Assembly (NCBI GenBank): GCA_937951695.1
Contig: CALFBL010000294.1
Span: 1-7,164, forward strand
Origin: an uncultured Granulosicoccaceae bacterium
GTDB taxonomy: Bacteria; Pseudomonadota; Gammaproteobacteria; Granulosicoccales; Granulosicoccaceae
DNA length: 7,164 nt
Direction: 5' to 3'
The translations under genes and the position numbers were made by a program. Below the pieces are notes generated by a model. It was not told where the DNA came from. It searched no databases and saw nothing but the letters and a program-made list of their open reading frames with translations. Below are positions 1 through 6,131 of the stretch, piece after piece (position 1 is the stretch's first letter; each line of letters begins with the position of its first letter).

Positions 1-665
1 TACTGCCTAGCAGCAAGGCCAATGTACTGCAGCACCTTGGACCCCAGACTGGCCATCTCCAGCATCTCTTCAAAGGTGATACGGTTGAGTCGACGAGCTC
101 TTGATTCGACTCTGGGATCGGTCGTGTAGACACCATCGACATCGGTAAATATCTGACATTCATCAGCGCCCAACGCCGCTGCCAGTGCCACCGCTGAGGT
201 ATCCGACCCGCCTCGTCCCAAGGTGGTGATACTGCCGTCCGCGCACACGCCTTGAAAACCGGCCACCACGACAATTAAGCCGGCGCGAACATCGGCCATG
301 ATCTTTTCGGTATCGATCGATTCGATACGCGCTTTACTGTGTGCGCTATCGGTCAGTATTTTAATCTGCGAACCGGTGTAAGAACGGGCGTCACAACCCA
401 ACGACTTTAACGCCATGGCAAGCAGAGCAATGGTGACTTGCTCGCCCGTGGACAGCAGCACGTCCAACTCACGCACATCCACCGCACCCGGTTGTACTTG
501 TCGGGCCATATCCACCAGTCGATTGGTCTCGCCCGACATGGCCGAGACCACAACAACCACATCGTCACCGGCGTCACGGCTTTGTTTTAGTTGCTCGGCC
601 ACGCGCTGCGTGCGCTCAACTGTACCCACCGAGGTTCCACCATACTTTTTTACCAGAAAAGCCAT
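1..665 (-). CDS. lysC: Aspartokinase, N-terminal 221 codons (partial at left edge)
   Basis: Aspartate kinase phosphorylates L-aspartate with ATP, the first step towards lysine, threonine, methionine and diaminopimelate; it is cytosolic. The reading frame is open from an ATG at 665 to the window edge. Visible family motifs are KKYGGTSVG (residues 6-14, nucleotide/substrate site), VSAMSGETNRL (40-50), LSTGEQVT (71-78), a GFQG segment (136-139), TTLGRGGSDTSA (147-158) and FTDVDGVYTTDPR (173-185). This covers most of the amino-acid-kinase domain; the C-terminal ACT domains that bind feedback inhibitors lie outside the window. The ATG shares one base with the alaS stop (TGATG), and a weak TAGG lies about 9 nt upstream, so translation is probably coupled to alaS. 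The final eight residues, after SKVLQ, do not match the usual IRSVEFA-type continuation. The identity is secure from the motifs; the 3' part cannot be judged. Confidence 0.95.
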   Translation of the reverse strand, partial: MAFLVKKYGGTSVGTVERTQRVAEQLKQSRDAGDDVVVVVSAMSGETNRLVDMARQVQPGAVDVRELDVLLSTGEQVTIALLAMALKSLGCDARSYTGSQIKILTDSAHSKARIESIDTEKIMADVRAGLIVVVAGFQGVCADGSITTLGRGGSDTSAVALAAALGADECQIFTDVDGVYTTDPRVESRARRLNRITFEEMLEMASLGSKVLQYIGLAARQ

Positions 666-3295
666 CAGGCAACGCCTAACTGAGTGATAACCGCGCGACG
701 CACTTCGGCGATCGCCGTATCGACATTGTCCAGTGAGCCGGCCCCGCCTTGCGCAAGATCTGCTCGACCACCACCACGCCCGCCTAATGCGGATGCGGCC
801 AATTTCATTAATTCCCCCGCTTTTAACTGTTCTTGCAAATCGGTACTGACAGCGGTCACCAAAGACACTTTGCCGCCTTGCTCACTGGCAAGAAAAATCA
901 CGTGTTGCGGCAGATCCTGGCGAAGCTGGTCGACCAGCGTGCGCAGCGCTTTGGCGTCCGAACTTGCCACCACCTTGGCCAGAAACGCAGCCTTTCCGAT
1001 CGGTTCTGACTCGCCCGATAAAGATTTTCCGGCTTGCGACGACAAGCGCGCTGAGAGTTGCTCTACCTCACGACTTAGCTCTTTTTGCTTAGTCAGTGTT
1101 TGCTCCAACTTACCTAGCAAGTCGCCCGGGCTGGTTTTTAGCAGCGCCGCGCATTGACGCAAGGTGGCATCGACCGATTGCGCGTGCTGTAACGCTGCGT
1201 CGCCACTGACCGCTTCAATGCGGCGAACACCCGCAGCAACGCCCCCTTCGGCCAACACCCGAACCGCACCGAGATCCCCCGTGGCTGATACATGCGTACC
1301 GCCGCAGAGTTCGACCGATTTATCCCCGAGCCTGACCACCCGAACCCGCTTGCCATACTTTTCACCAAACAACGCCATGGCACCGGCATCTAGAGCTTGT
1401 TGCATGTCCATCTCTTCAATCGAGCAGACGCTGTTACGGCGAACTTGTTCATCGACCCAGCGTTCGACGAGTGTCATGTCGTCAGCGCTTATCGGGCCGA
1501 TATGAGAGAAGTCAAAACGCAATTGTTTATCGTTGACCAACGAACCCCGCTGCTCGACGTGCGCGCCAAGTACCTCACGCAAGGCACCGTGCAACAGGTG
1601 AGTGGCTGAATGATGTGCCTCTATGCGATGACGGCGATGCACATCAATCGTTGCCTCTAGCACCTCGCCCACCGCCAGTGTGCCGGTGGTCACAGACACA
1701 CTGTGCACAAACGCCTTATCCGCCTTTTGCGTGTCTAGCACATCGACCACGGTGCCGTCGCTCGTGGAGAGCTGACCGGTATCACCCACCTGCCCACCCG
1801 ACTCAGCGTAGAACGGAGTTTGATCGAGCACGACCACGCCGGTTTGTCCAGCCGTAAGCTCGGTCACAGACACGCCTTGCGCGTAGAGTTCGACCGCGGT
1901 GGATAACGAACTGTGCGTGTCGTAACCTAAAAATGCGGTGGTGGTGTCGGATTTAATGTCAGCGGTGGCGTCCGCGTTAAAGTTACTCGCCGCGCGCGCG
2001 CGCGCGCGCTGAGCTTCCATATGGCTTTCAAAGCCAACGGTATCCACTTTCAGTTCACGTTCACGGGCGATATCTGCGGTGAGGTCCAGCGGGAATCCGT
2101 AAGTGTCGTAGAGCTTGAACAGGACATCTCCTGGCAACGTATCCCCAGTCAGCTCATTGATTTCAGCGTCCAAAATCGTTAGCCCGGACGAGAGCGTTTT
2201 TTCAAAGCGCTGCTCTTCCAACAGCAACTGATCAGCTACGGTTTTGTGTGCAGCGACCAGTTCGGGGTAAGCTTCTCCCATGGTTTCAACTAGCGGTTCC
2301 ACCAAGCGATAGAAAAACGCTTCGGTCGCACCGAGCTTATGACCGTGGCGCACCGCGCGGCGAATAATACGGCGCAATACATACCCACGCCCTTCGTTAC
2401 TGGGCACCACGCCATCGGCGATCAGAAAGGCGCAGCTGCGTATATGGTCAGTGACCACTTTCAGCGAGGGATTAGTCAGCTCGTCAGTGCCGATAATACC
2501 GGCGGCTCGTTTGATCAGTAGATCGAACAAATCGATTTCGTAGTTGCTGTGCACGTGTTGCATCACCGCGGCCATTCGCTCAAGCCCCATACCGGTATCC
2601 ACAGACGGCTTAGGCAACGGGTTCATGGTGCCATCGGCGGCGCGGTCGAACTGCATAAACACCAGATTCCAGATTTCAATGAACCGGTCCCCATCCTCTT
2701 CCGGCGTACCCGGCGGCCCGCCCCACACAGCCGCGCCGTGATCGTAGAAAATTTCTGAGCACGGGCCGCAAGGGCCGGTATCGCCCATCATCCAGAAGTT
2801 ATCTTTCGCACCGATGCGTATCACGCGCTCCGCAGGTACACCAATGTGGTTGATCCACAACGACTCCGCTTCATCGTCTTCTTCAAAGACGGTAATCCAG
2901 AGCTTATCCTTCGGCAGACCCAAGGTGACGGTAAGAAATTCCCAAGCAAACCCGATCGCCTCTTCCTTGAAGTAATCGCCAAAGCTAAAGTTACCGAGCA
3001 TTTCAAAGAAGGTGTGGTGGCGCGCTGTATAACCGACATTATCGAGATCGTTGTGCTTACCGCCGGCGCGCACACAGCGCTGTGAGGTGGTGGCTCGCGA
3101 GTAGTCACGATGCTCAGCCCCGGTGAACAGATCCTTGAATTGCACCATGCCAGCATTGGTGAACAGCAGAGTTTTGTCGTTGCCGGGCACCAGCGAACTC
3201 GATGGAACGATTTGGTGGCCACGATCGGCGAAGAAATTGAGAAACTGCTCGCGAATCTCGGAGGTTGATATCATGGGAATCTTGCGGTTGTCCAT
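665..3295 (-). CDS. alaS: Alanine--tRNA ligase
   Basis: AlaRS charges tRNA-Ala with alanine and hydrolyses mischarged Ser- and Gly-tRNA-Ala. The 876-residue product has the family's full length (E. coli is about the same). The class II aminoacylation core includes RCVRAGGKHNDLDNVG (73-88), HHTFFEMLGNFSFGDY (93-108), DTGPCGPCSE (172-181) and DTGMGLER (233-240). The editing domain has the zinc-type HSATH (His562, His566) and CGGTH (Cys664, His668). The C-terminal DHHA1/C-Ala region contains a helical stretch near 720-750 and ends with GGRGGGRADLAQGG (838-851). The start at 3295 is the ATG preceded by AAAAGGGGA, although this Shine-Dalgarno sits very close to the ATG. An in-frame ATG at 3274 (MISTSEIREQF) aligns equally well with E. 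coli AlaRS and would give 869 residues. The open frame extends up to 3484, but that part overlaps recX and has no AlaRS similarity. The gene follows recX by 31 bp and overlaps lysC by one base. A (CG)9 run encodes RARARA near residues 430-435. Confidence 0.98.
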   Translation of the reverse strand: MDNRKIPMISTSEIREQFLNFFADRGHQIVPSSSLVPGNDKTLLFTNAGMVQFKDLFTGAEHRDYSRATTSQRCVRAGGKHNDLDNVGYTARHHTFFEMLGNFSFGDYFKEEAIGFAWEFLTVTLGLPKDKLWITVFEEDDEAESLWINHIGVPAERVIRIGAKDNFWMMGDTGPCGPCSEIFYDHGAAVWGGPPGTPEEDGDRFIEIWNLVFMQFDRAADGTMNPLPKPSVDTGMGLERMAAVMQHVHSNYEIDLFDLLIKRAAGIIGTDELTNPSLKVVTDHIRSCAFLIADGVVPSNEGRGYVLRRIIRRAVRHGHKLGATEAFFYRLVEPLVETMGEAYPELVAAHKTVADQLLLEEQRFEKTLSSGLTILDAEINELTGDTLPGDVLFKLYDTYGFPLDLTADIARERELKVDTVGFESHMEAQRARARAASNFNADATADIKSDTTTAFLGYDTHSSLSTAVELYAQGVSVTELTAGQTGVVVLDQTPFYAESGGQVGDTGQLSTSDGTVVDVLDTQKADKAFVHSVSVTTGTLAVGEVLEATIDVHRRHRIEAHHSATHLLHGALREVLGAHVEQRGSLVNDKQLRFDFSHIGPISADDMTLVERWVDEQVRRNSVCSIEEMDMQQALDAGAMALFGEKYGKRVRVVRLGDKSVELCGGTHVSATGDLGAVRVLAEGGVAAGVRRIEAVSGDAALQHAQSVDATLRQCAALLKTSPGDLLGKLEQTLTKQKELSREVEQLSARLSSQAGKSLSGESEPIGKAAFLAKVVASSDAKALRTLVDQLRQDLPQHVIFLASEQGGKVSLVTAVSTDLQEQLKAGELMKLAASALGGRGGGRADLAQGGAGSLDNVDTAIAEVRRAVITQLGVA
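1991..2009. repeat. (CG)9 dinucleotide run inside alaS
   Basis: Nineteen bases of strictly alternating C and G lie inside alaS. On the coding strand they read as Arg-Ala repeats in an AlaRS segment that in E. coli is also arginine-rich (EEQRRRAREAS), so the protein length appears undisturbed. Alternating CG of this length is a classic Z-DNA-forming and slippage-prone sequence; any effect in the cell is inference. Confidence 0.9.
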
Positions 3296-3326
3296 TCCCC
3301 TTTTATTGTAGCCAGTTAGTTGCCCT

Positions 3327-3821
3327 TCAGGTCTCGTCGATGAGCCCGTGCAAACAATTATCCAGCGCCCTATGTGCTGTGCTTGGTGAAAAACCTCGTG
3401 ATTGTAGGAATCGGGCAACCCGACCACGTTGACGTTGAGAATTGTCGGCCAGCTCCGCTGGGCTAAATCGAGACTGCAGTGCACCGACCGCTTGAGCGAT
3501 CCAGTCGGTATCGAGCTCGTTCACGACCTCTGTGATAAGTGCACGATCCACCCCTCGCTCTTGCAGCTTGGCCCGAATGGAGAGCGGCCCAAAACCTTTT
3601 CCCAACCGATGGTCAGCGTACTGAGTCGCAAAACGGACATCACATTGGTACCCCTCATTGTGCAGCCGCTCGAGCACCGCATCGATAACGTCAGCAGCAA
3701 CACCGCGTTTTGCGAGTTTCGTTTCCAATTCCATACGTGAATGTTCACGCATCACCAATAATCTCATGGCCTTTATATAGACTTGACGAAACGCCTCGGC
3801 CTCATCCGGGTTCTGAACCAT
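3327..3821 (-). CDS. recX: Regulatory protein RecX
   Basis: RecX binds RecA filaments and limits their extension and ATPase/recombinase activity; it is cytosolic. The 164-residue product is of usual length (E. coli about 166) and shows the family's repeated three-helix pattern: AMRLLVMREHSRMELETKL (18-36), then GYQCDVRFATQYADHRLGKG (57-76) with the following GPLSIRAKLQERGV (78-91), and near the end RVARFLQSRGFSP (134-146). I chose the ATG at 3821, which has GGTGA 8 nt upstream. In-frame TTG (3836) and GTG (3833) codons lie five and four codons upstream and are less likely. The gene starts 20 bp after the recA stop with no hairpin terminator visible between them, so it is probably co-transcribed with recA from the LexA-controlled promoter. 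Thirty-one bp separate its stop from alaS. Confidence 0.93.
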   Translation of the reverse strand: MVQNPDEAEAFRQVYIKAMRLLVMREHSRMELETKLAKRGVAADVIDAVLERLHNEGYQCDVRFATQYADHRLGKGFGPLSIRAKLQERGVDRALITEVVNELDTDWIAQAVGALQSRFSPAELADNSQRQRGRVARFLQSRGFSPSTAHRALDNCLHGLIDET

Positions 3822-3841
3822 GACAGCACTCACCAATAGGC

Positions 3842-4969
3842 TCAGACTTTTTCGAGCGCCGTCTTCTTCTCCTCACTGCCTGGTTTTCCGCCTTTTTTAC
3901 TCACGGTTTTCTTGTCGTTTTTACGATCGGCTTTGTCTTCGCCAACACCGTCGTCATCCAACTCGTTCGCCAAACCTGCTGGCGGTAACAATAGGTTGCG
4001 TAAGTTGGTGTCGATTTCATCAACGATAGCAGGATTTTCACGCAGATAGATACGCACATTTTCTTTACCCTGGCCAATGCGATCCCCTTTGTAGCTGTAC
4101 CACGCACCCGCTTTTTCAATGAGGTTATGCTCCACCCCGAGACTGATCAATTCACCCTCGCGAGACGTACCCTCGCCGTACAGGATTTCAAATTCCGTTT
4201 GGCGAAATGGGGGAGCCATTTTGTTCTTCACCACTTTGACTCGGGTTTCATTGCCGACAATTTCGTCGCCCTTTTTCACCGCACCCGTTCGGCGGATATC
4301 CATCCGCACCGATGAGTAAAATTTCAGCGCGTTTCCACCGGTGGTCGTTTCTGGACTGCCAAACATCACCCCGATCTTCATTCGGATTTGGTTGATAAAA
4401 ATAACCAATGTGTTGGTTCGTTTGATGTTGGAGGTAAGCTTTCGCAAAGCCTGCGACATCAAGCGCGCATGCAACCCGACGTGGTGATCGCCCATATCGC
4501 CTTCGATTTCTGCCTTCGGTGTCAATGCTGCTACTGAATCCACAACGATGATGTCAACACCCCCCGAACGAACCAGCATGTCGGTAATTTCCAGCGCCTG
4601 ATCGCCTGTGTCGGGCTGCGAAATCAGCAGGTCATCAACGTTGACGCCTAACTTGGCCGCGTAGGTGGGATCCAGAGCGTGCTCAGCGTCGACAAATGCG
4701 GCGGTGCCACCGGCTTTCTGGCATTCGGCAACGACCTGCAACGTCATCGTGGTTTTACCTGAGCTTTCCGGGCCATAAATTTCACATATGCGCCCACGTG
4801 GCAGGCCGCCGATACCGAGTGCGACATCCAAACCGAGCGAGCCGGTTGAGATGACGTCGATATCGCGCCTGTCTGTGGAATCGCCCATGCGCATGATTGC
4901 GCCTTTGCCGAATTGCTTTTCAATTTGCCCAAGAGCCGCATCGAGGGCTGTTTTGCGGTTGTTGTCCAA
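3842..4969 (-). CDS. recA: Recombinase RecA
   Basis: RecA is the ATP-dependent strand-exchange protein of homologous recombination and the co-protease that triggers LexA cleavage in the SOS response. The 375-residue product keeps E. coli numbering through the core: Walker A GPESSGKTT (66-74), catalytic Glu96 in DAEHALDP, Walker B ending at Asp144, DNA-binding loop L1 around 157-164 and loop L2 around 195-209 (FGSPETTTGG from 203), with Gln194. The start is TTG at 4969: the N-terminus MDNNRKTALDAALGQIEKQ aligns with that of E. coli, and GGAG lies 7 nt upstream. The frame stays open to a GTG at 5044, but that codon has no good ribosome site and the added residues are unlike RecA. The tail (336-375) has an acidic cluster followed by a lysine-rich extension, making the protein about 22 residues longer than E. 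coli RecA. An SOS operator/promoter lies upstream at 5069-5099. Confidence 0.98.
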   Translation of the reverse strand: MDNNRKTALDAALGQIEKQFGKGAIMRMGDSTDRRDIDVISTGSLGLDVALGIGGLPRGRICEIYGPESSGKTTMTLQVVAECQKAGGTAAFVDAEHALDPTYAAKLGVNVDDLLISQPDTGDQALEITDMLVRSGGVDIIVVDSVAALTPKAEIEGDMGDHHVGLHARLMSQALRKLTSNIKRTNTLVIFINQIRMKIGVMFGSPETTTGGNALKFYSSVRMDIRRTGAVKKGDEIVGNETRVKVVKNKMAPPFRQTEFEILYGEGTSREGELISLGVEHNLIEKAGAWYSYKGDRIGQGKENVRIYLRENPAIVDEIDTNLRNLLLPPAGLANELDDDGVGEDKADRKNDKKTVSKKGGKPGSEEKKTALEKV

Positions 4970-4974
4970 GGTCG

Positions 4975-4980
4975 TTCTCC
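4975..4980 (-). promoter_or_regulatory. Ribosome-binding site deciding the TTG start of recA
   Basis: GGAGAA on the minus strand; its GGAG core ends 7 nt before the TTG at 4969. It is the only strong Shine-Dalgarno near the 5' end of the recA frame and supports TTG rather than the upstream GTG at 5044. It lies about 80 nt downstream of the predicted transcription start. Confidence 0.85.
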
Positions 4981-5068
4981 GTTTATGTTCGCTGATTTGC
5001 TGGGTGATCACTGCGTCCTGAAGTACCAATTGAAAGTATTTCACACCCGATAGAAGAAGCTTAGCGCA

Positions 5069-5097
5069 ATTTTAAGAACTACTGGTTATTTTTTCAG
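5069..5097 (-). promoter_or_regulatory. Predicted sigma-70 promoter of recA(-recX-alaS-lysC)
   Basis: Minus-strand -35 CTGAAA (5092-5097, 4 of 6 consensus) and -10 TAAAAT (5069-5074, 5 of 6) are separated by 17 bp. Transcription would begin near 5062, leaving a leader of about 90 nt before the TTG of recA. The -35 lies inside the LexA operator, as expected for a repressed SOS promoter. Predicted by eye. Confidence 0.65.
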
Positions 5098-5099
5098 TA
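5080..5099. promoter_or_regulatory. LexA operator (SOS box) of recA
   Basis: The plus-strand sequence is TACTG-N10-CAGTA, reading TACTGGTTATTTTTTCAGTA. It keeps both outer half-sites TACTG/CAGTA of the gammaproteobacterial LexA box and the CTG-N10-CAG spacing, with an AT-rich centre; the deviations are G for T and T for A next to the half-sites. It overlaps the -35 of the recA promoter, so LexA bound here should block RNA polymerase. It starts 28 bp beyond the stop of the small upstream gene. Confidence 0.88.
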
Positions 5100-5126
5100 C
5101 TGCAAAGCAATTACTTTTGATACGCG

Positions 5127-5471
5127 TCATTGTGCTTCGATATTCAGCTCTGTCAGGCACGCGTCTAGTGATCCGGGATCAGCAGTCTCCCGTTCTTCGC
5201 ACAGAGTGCGCAATTCTAGTTCAAGATCTTTTTGTCGCTCAACTTCTTGCTCGCGATTTTTTTCCAATTCCGCGCGTTTGGCTAAGGTCGCTTCACGTTG
5301 CATGATTGCCGCTTCAAGCTCAGCCTTTTTCTCCTTGATATGGGCCTCCAATTCAGCAGGGCTCATGGATTGCTGCGCAATGACAACGTTGGCAAAGCTC
5401 AGCAAACCAACCGCTACCACAACCATTCTTAACGTTTTTTTGGTCGTGTGGGATGAAATCAAACCAGTCAT
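5127..5471 (-). CDS. Small exported coiled-coil protein, function unknown
   Basis: I do not recognise a family. The 114-residue product starts with a positively charged stretch (KKTLR, 11-15), a hydrophobic core (about 16-30) and a probable signal-peptidase I site at VIA|QQ (32/33), so the mature protein of about 82 residues should be periplasmic. Residues about 38-90 are dominated by Glu, Lys, Arg, Ala and Leu with heptad-like spacing and no helix breaker, which predicts a long coiled coil. Two cysteines, C91 and C105, flank a short ADPG turn near the C-terminus and could form a disulfide. The ATG at 5471 is preceded by GAGGA, which overlaps the pncC stop (spacing to the ATG is rather long). 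A TTG at 5489 is an alternative start. It lies 14 bp after pncC and is probably co-transcribed and translationally coupled with it. Its stop precedes the recA promoter, with no terminator visible. Confidence 0.75.
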   Translation of the reverse strand: MTGLISSHTTKKTLRMVVVAVGLLSFANVVIAQQSMSPAELEAHIKEKKAELEAAIMQREATLAKRAELEKNREQEVERQKDLELELRTLCEERETADPGSLDACLTELNIEAQ

Positions 5472-5485
5472 AATGGGCGAATTCC

Positions 5486-6100
5486 TCAAGTTTTTGTTTT
5501 AGCTAAGTCCAAGCGCGCGATGGTACCACGCAAGGCCTCCAGCACCGCAGCCTTGCGAACCTCGGTACGCTCGCCTGCAAAGACAAACCGTTCAGCGTCA
5601 AGCTGGTAACGCTGTTGCACAAGCATTGACCAGGCGATCCAGACAGTACCGACGGGCTTATCGTCAGTACCACCGTCAGGGCCTGCCACACCGCTGACAG
5701 CGATCGACACATCGGCGCAGCTTCGTCGACGCGCACCCTGCGCCATAGACAGAACCACCGCCTCGCTCACCGCACCGTGTTCAATCAGTATGGTCGCCGG
5801 CACATCCAACTGAAGGCGTTTACTGTCGTTGCTGTAAGTAACGATGCCAGCGCAAAAATACGCTGAGCTCCCAGCCAATGAGGTCAACGCAGCGGCGATC
5901 AACCCGCCGGTACAGGATTCTGCGGTGGTGATGCTCAACGCGTTATCGCGAAGCCTCGCCGACAGCGCCTCGACGGCCTCATCGGTTGAACAATAATTAG
6001 CCGCATTCGCAGACCTCAGGGTCGATTCAGCCGAATCGGTGCTTGATAGTGTCAATGGATTGCGCTCGGTTTGCAGATCAATTTCAGATGATCGAAGCAC
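5486..6100 (-). CDS. pncC: Nicotinamide-nucleotide amidase, CinA C-terminal-domain protein
   Basis: PncC deamidates nicotinamide mononucleotide to nicotinate mononucleotide in the pyridine-nucleotide salvage cycle. The domain is complete: TAESCTGG (59-66, with the presumed nucleophile Ser62), GIVTYSNDSK (85-94, with the conserved Tyr and Lys), HGAVSE (108-113) and AVSGVAGPDGG (134-144) followed by KPVGTVW (148-154). The N-terminal molybdopterin-binding domain of full CinA is absent, as in E. coli PncC. The gene precedes recA, as it does in E. coli. The start is uncertain: no in-frame ATG lies ahead of the core, so the choice is GTG at 6100 (204 residues, with about 35 extra N-terminal residues of no recognisable similarity) or TTG at 6055 (189 residues). 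Neither has a good Shine-Dalgarno. The function is transferred from the family. Confidence 0.9.
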   Translation of the reverse strand: MLRSSEIDLQTERNPLTLSSTDSAESTLRSANAANYCSTDEAVEALSARLRDNALSITTAESCTGGLIAAALTSLAGSSAYFCAGIVTYSNDSKRLQLDVPATILIEHGAVSEAVVLSMAQGARRRSCADVSIAVSGVAGPDGGTDDKPVGTVWIAWSMLVQQRYQLDAERFVFAGERTEVRKAAVLEALRGTIARLDLAKTKT

Positions 6101-6131
6101 GCATTATGGCCGATTGGTTACACTTTCTGTC
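6101..6131. promoter_or_regulatory. Short divergent intergenic spacer between pncC and mutS
   Basis: Thirty-one bp separate the annotated starts, too little for two independent promoters, so promoter elements must reach into one or both coding regions. On the minus strand ATGACA (6128-6133) and CATAAT (6103-6108) resemble -35 and -10 boxes but are 19 bp apart. If used, they would start RNA near 6096, downstream of the GTG at 6100, and would favour the TTG at 6055 as the pncC start. No convincing plus-strand promoter for mutS was found by eye. Confidence 0.35.

Noticed and set aside
684..1157. A 157-codon plus-strand open frame opposite alaS, with others nearby (1164-1505, 1615-1857, 2544-2758)
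   Set aside because: They are antisense to the well-supported alaS gene, have low-complexity Ser/Pro/Arg/Thr-rich translations typical of the reverse of a GC-rich gene, and lack ribosome sites.
2821..3222. A 133-codon minus-strand open frame within alaS
   Set aside because: It is a shifted frame of the conserved catalytic core of alaS; its translation has no coherent domain features.
3296..3484. Upstream extension of the alaS frame by 63 codons
   Set aside because: It overlaps the 3' end of recX in another frame and has no AlaRS similarity; start codons at 3295 or 3274 fit family length.
4970..5044. Upstream extension of recA to a GTG at 5044
   Set aside because: The extra 25 residues do not resemble RecA, lie in the leader just after the promoter, and have no good Shine-Dalgarno, unlike the TTG at 4969.
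5095..5118. Possible hairpin terminator after the small exported gene (AGTA..TGC / GCA..TACT)
   Set aside because: The stem is only 4 plus 3 bp with a mismatch, and on the minus strand it is followed by an A-run, not a T-run; the perfect CAGTACTG within it is largely the edge of the LexA box.
6074..6093. Direct repeat CAGATCA / CAGATGA, 11 bp apart, near the mutS/pncC starts
   Set aside because: The repeats are only 5-6 identical bases and lie within pncC codons; this is compatible with chance and matches no operator I know.
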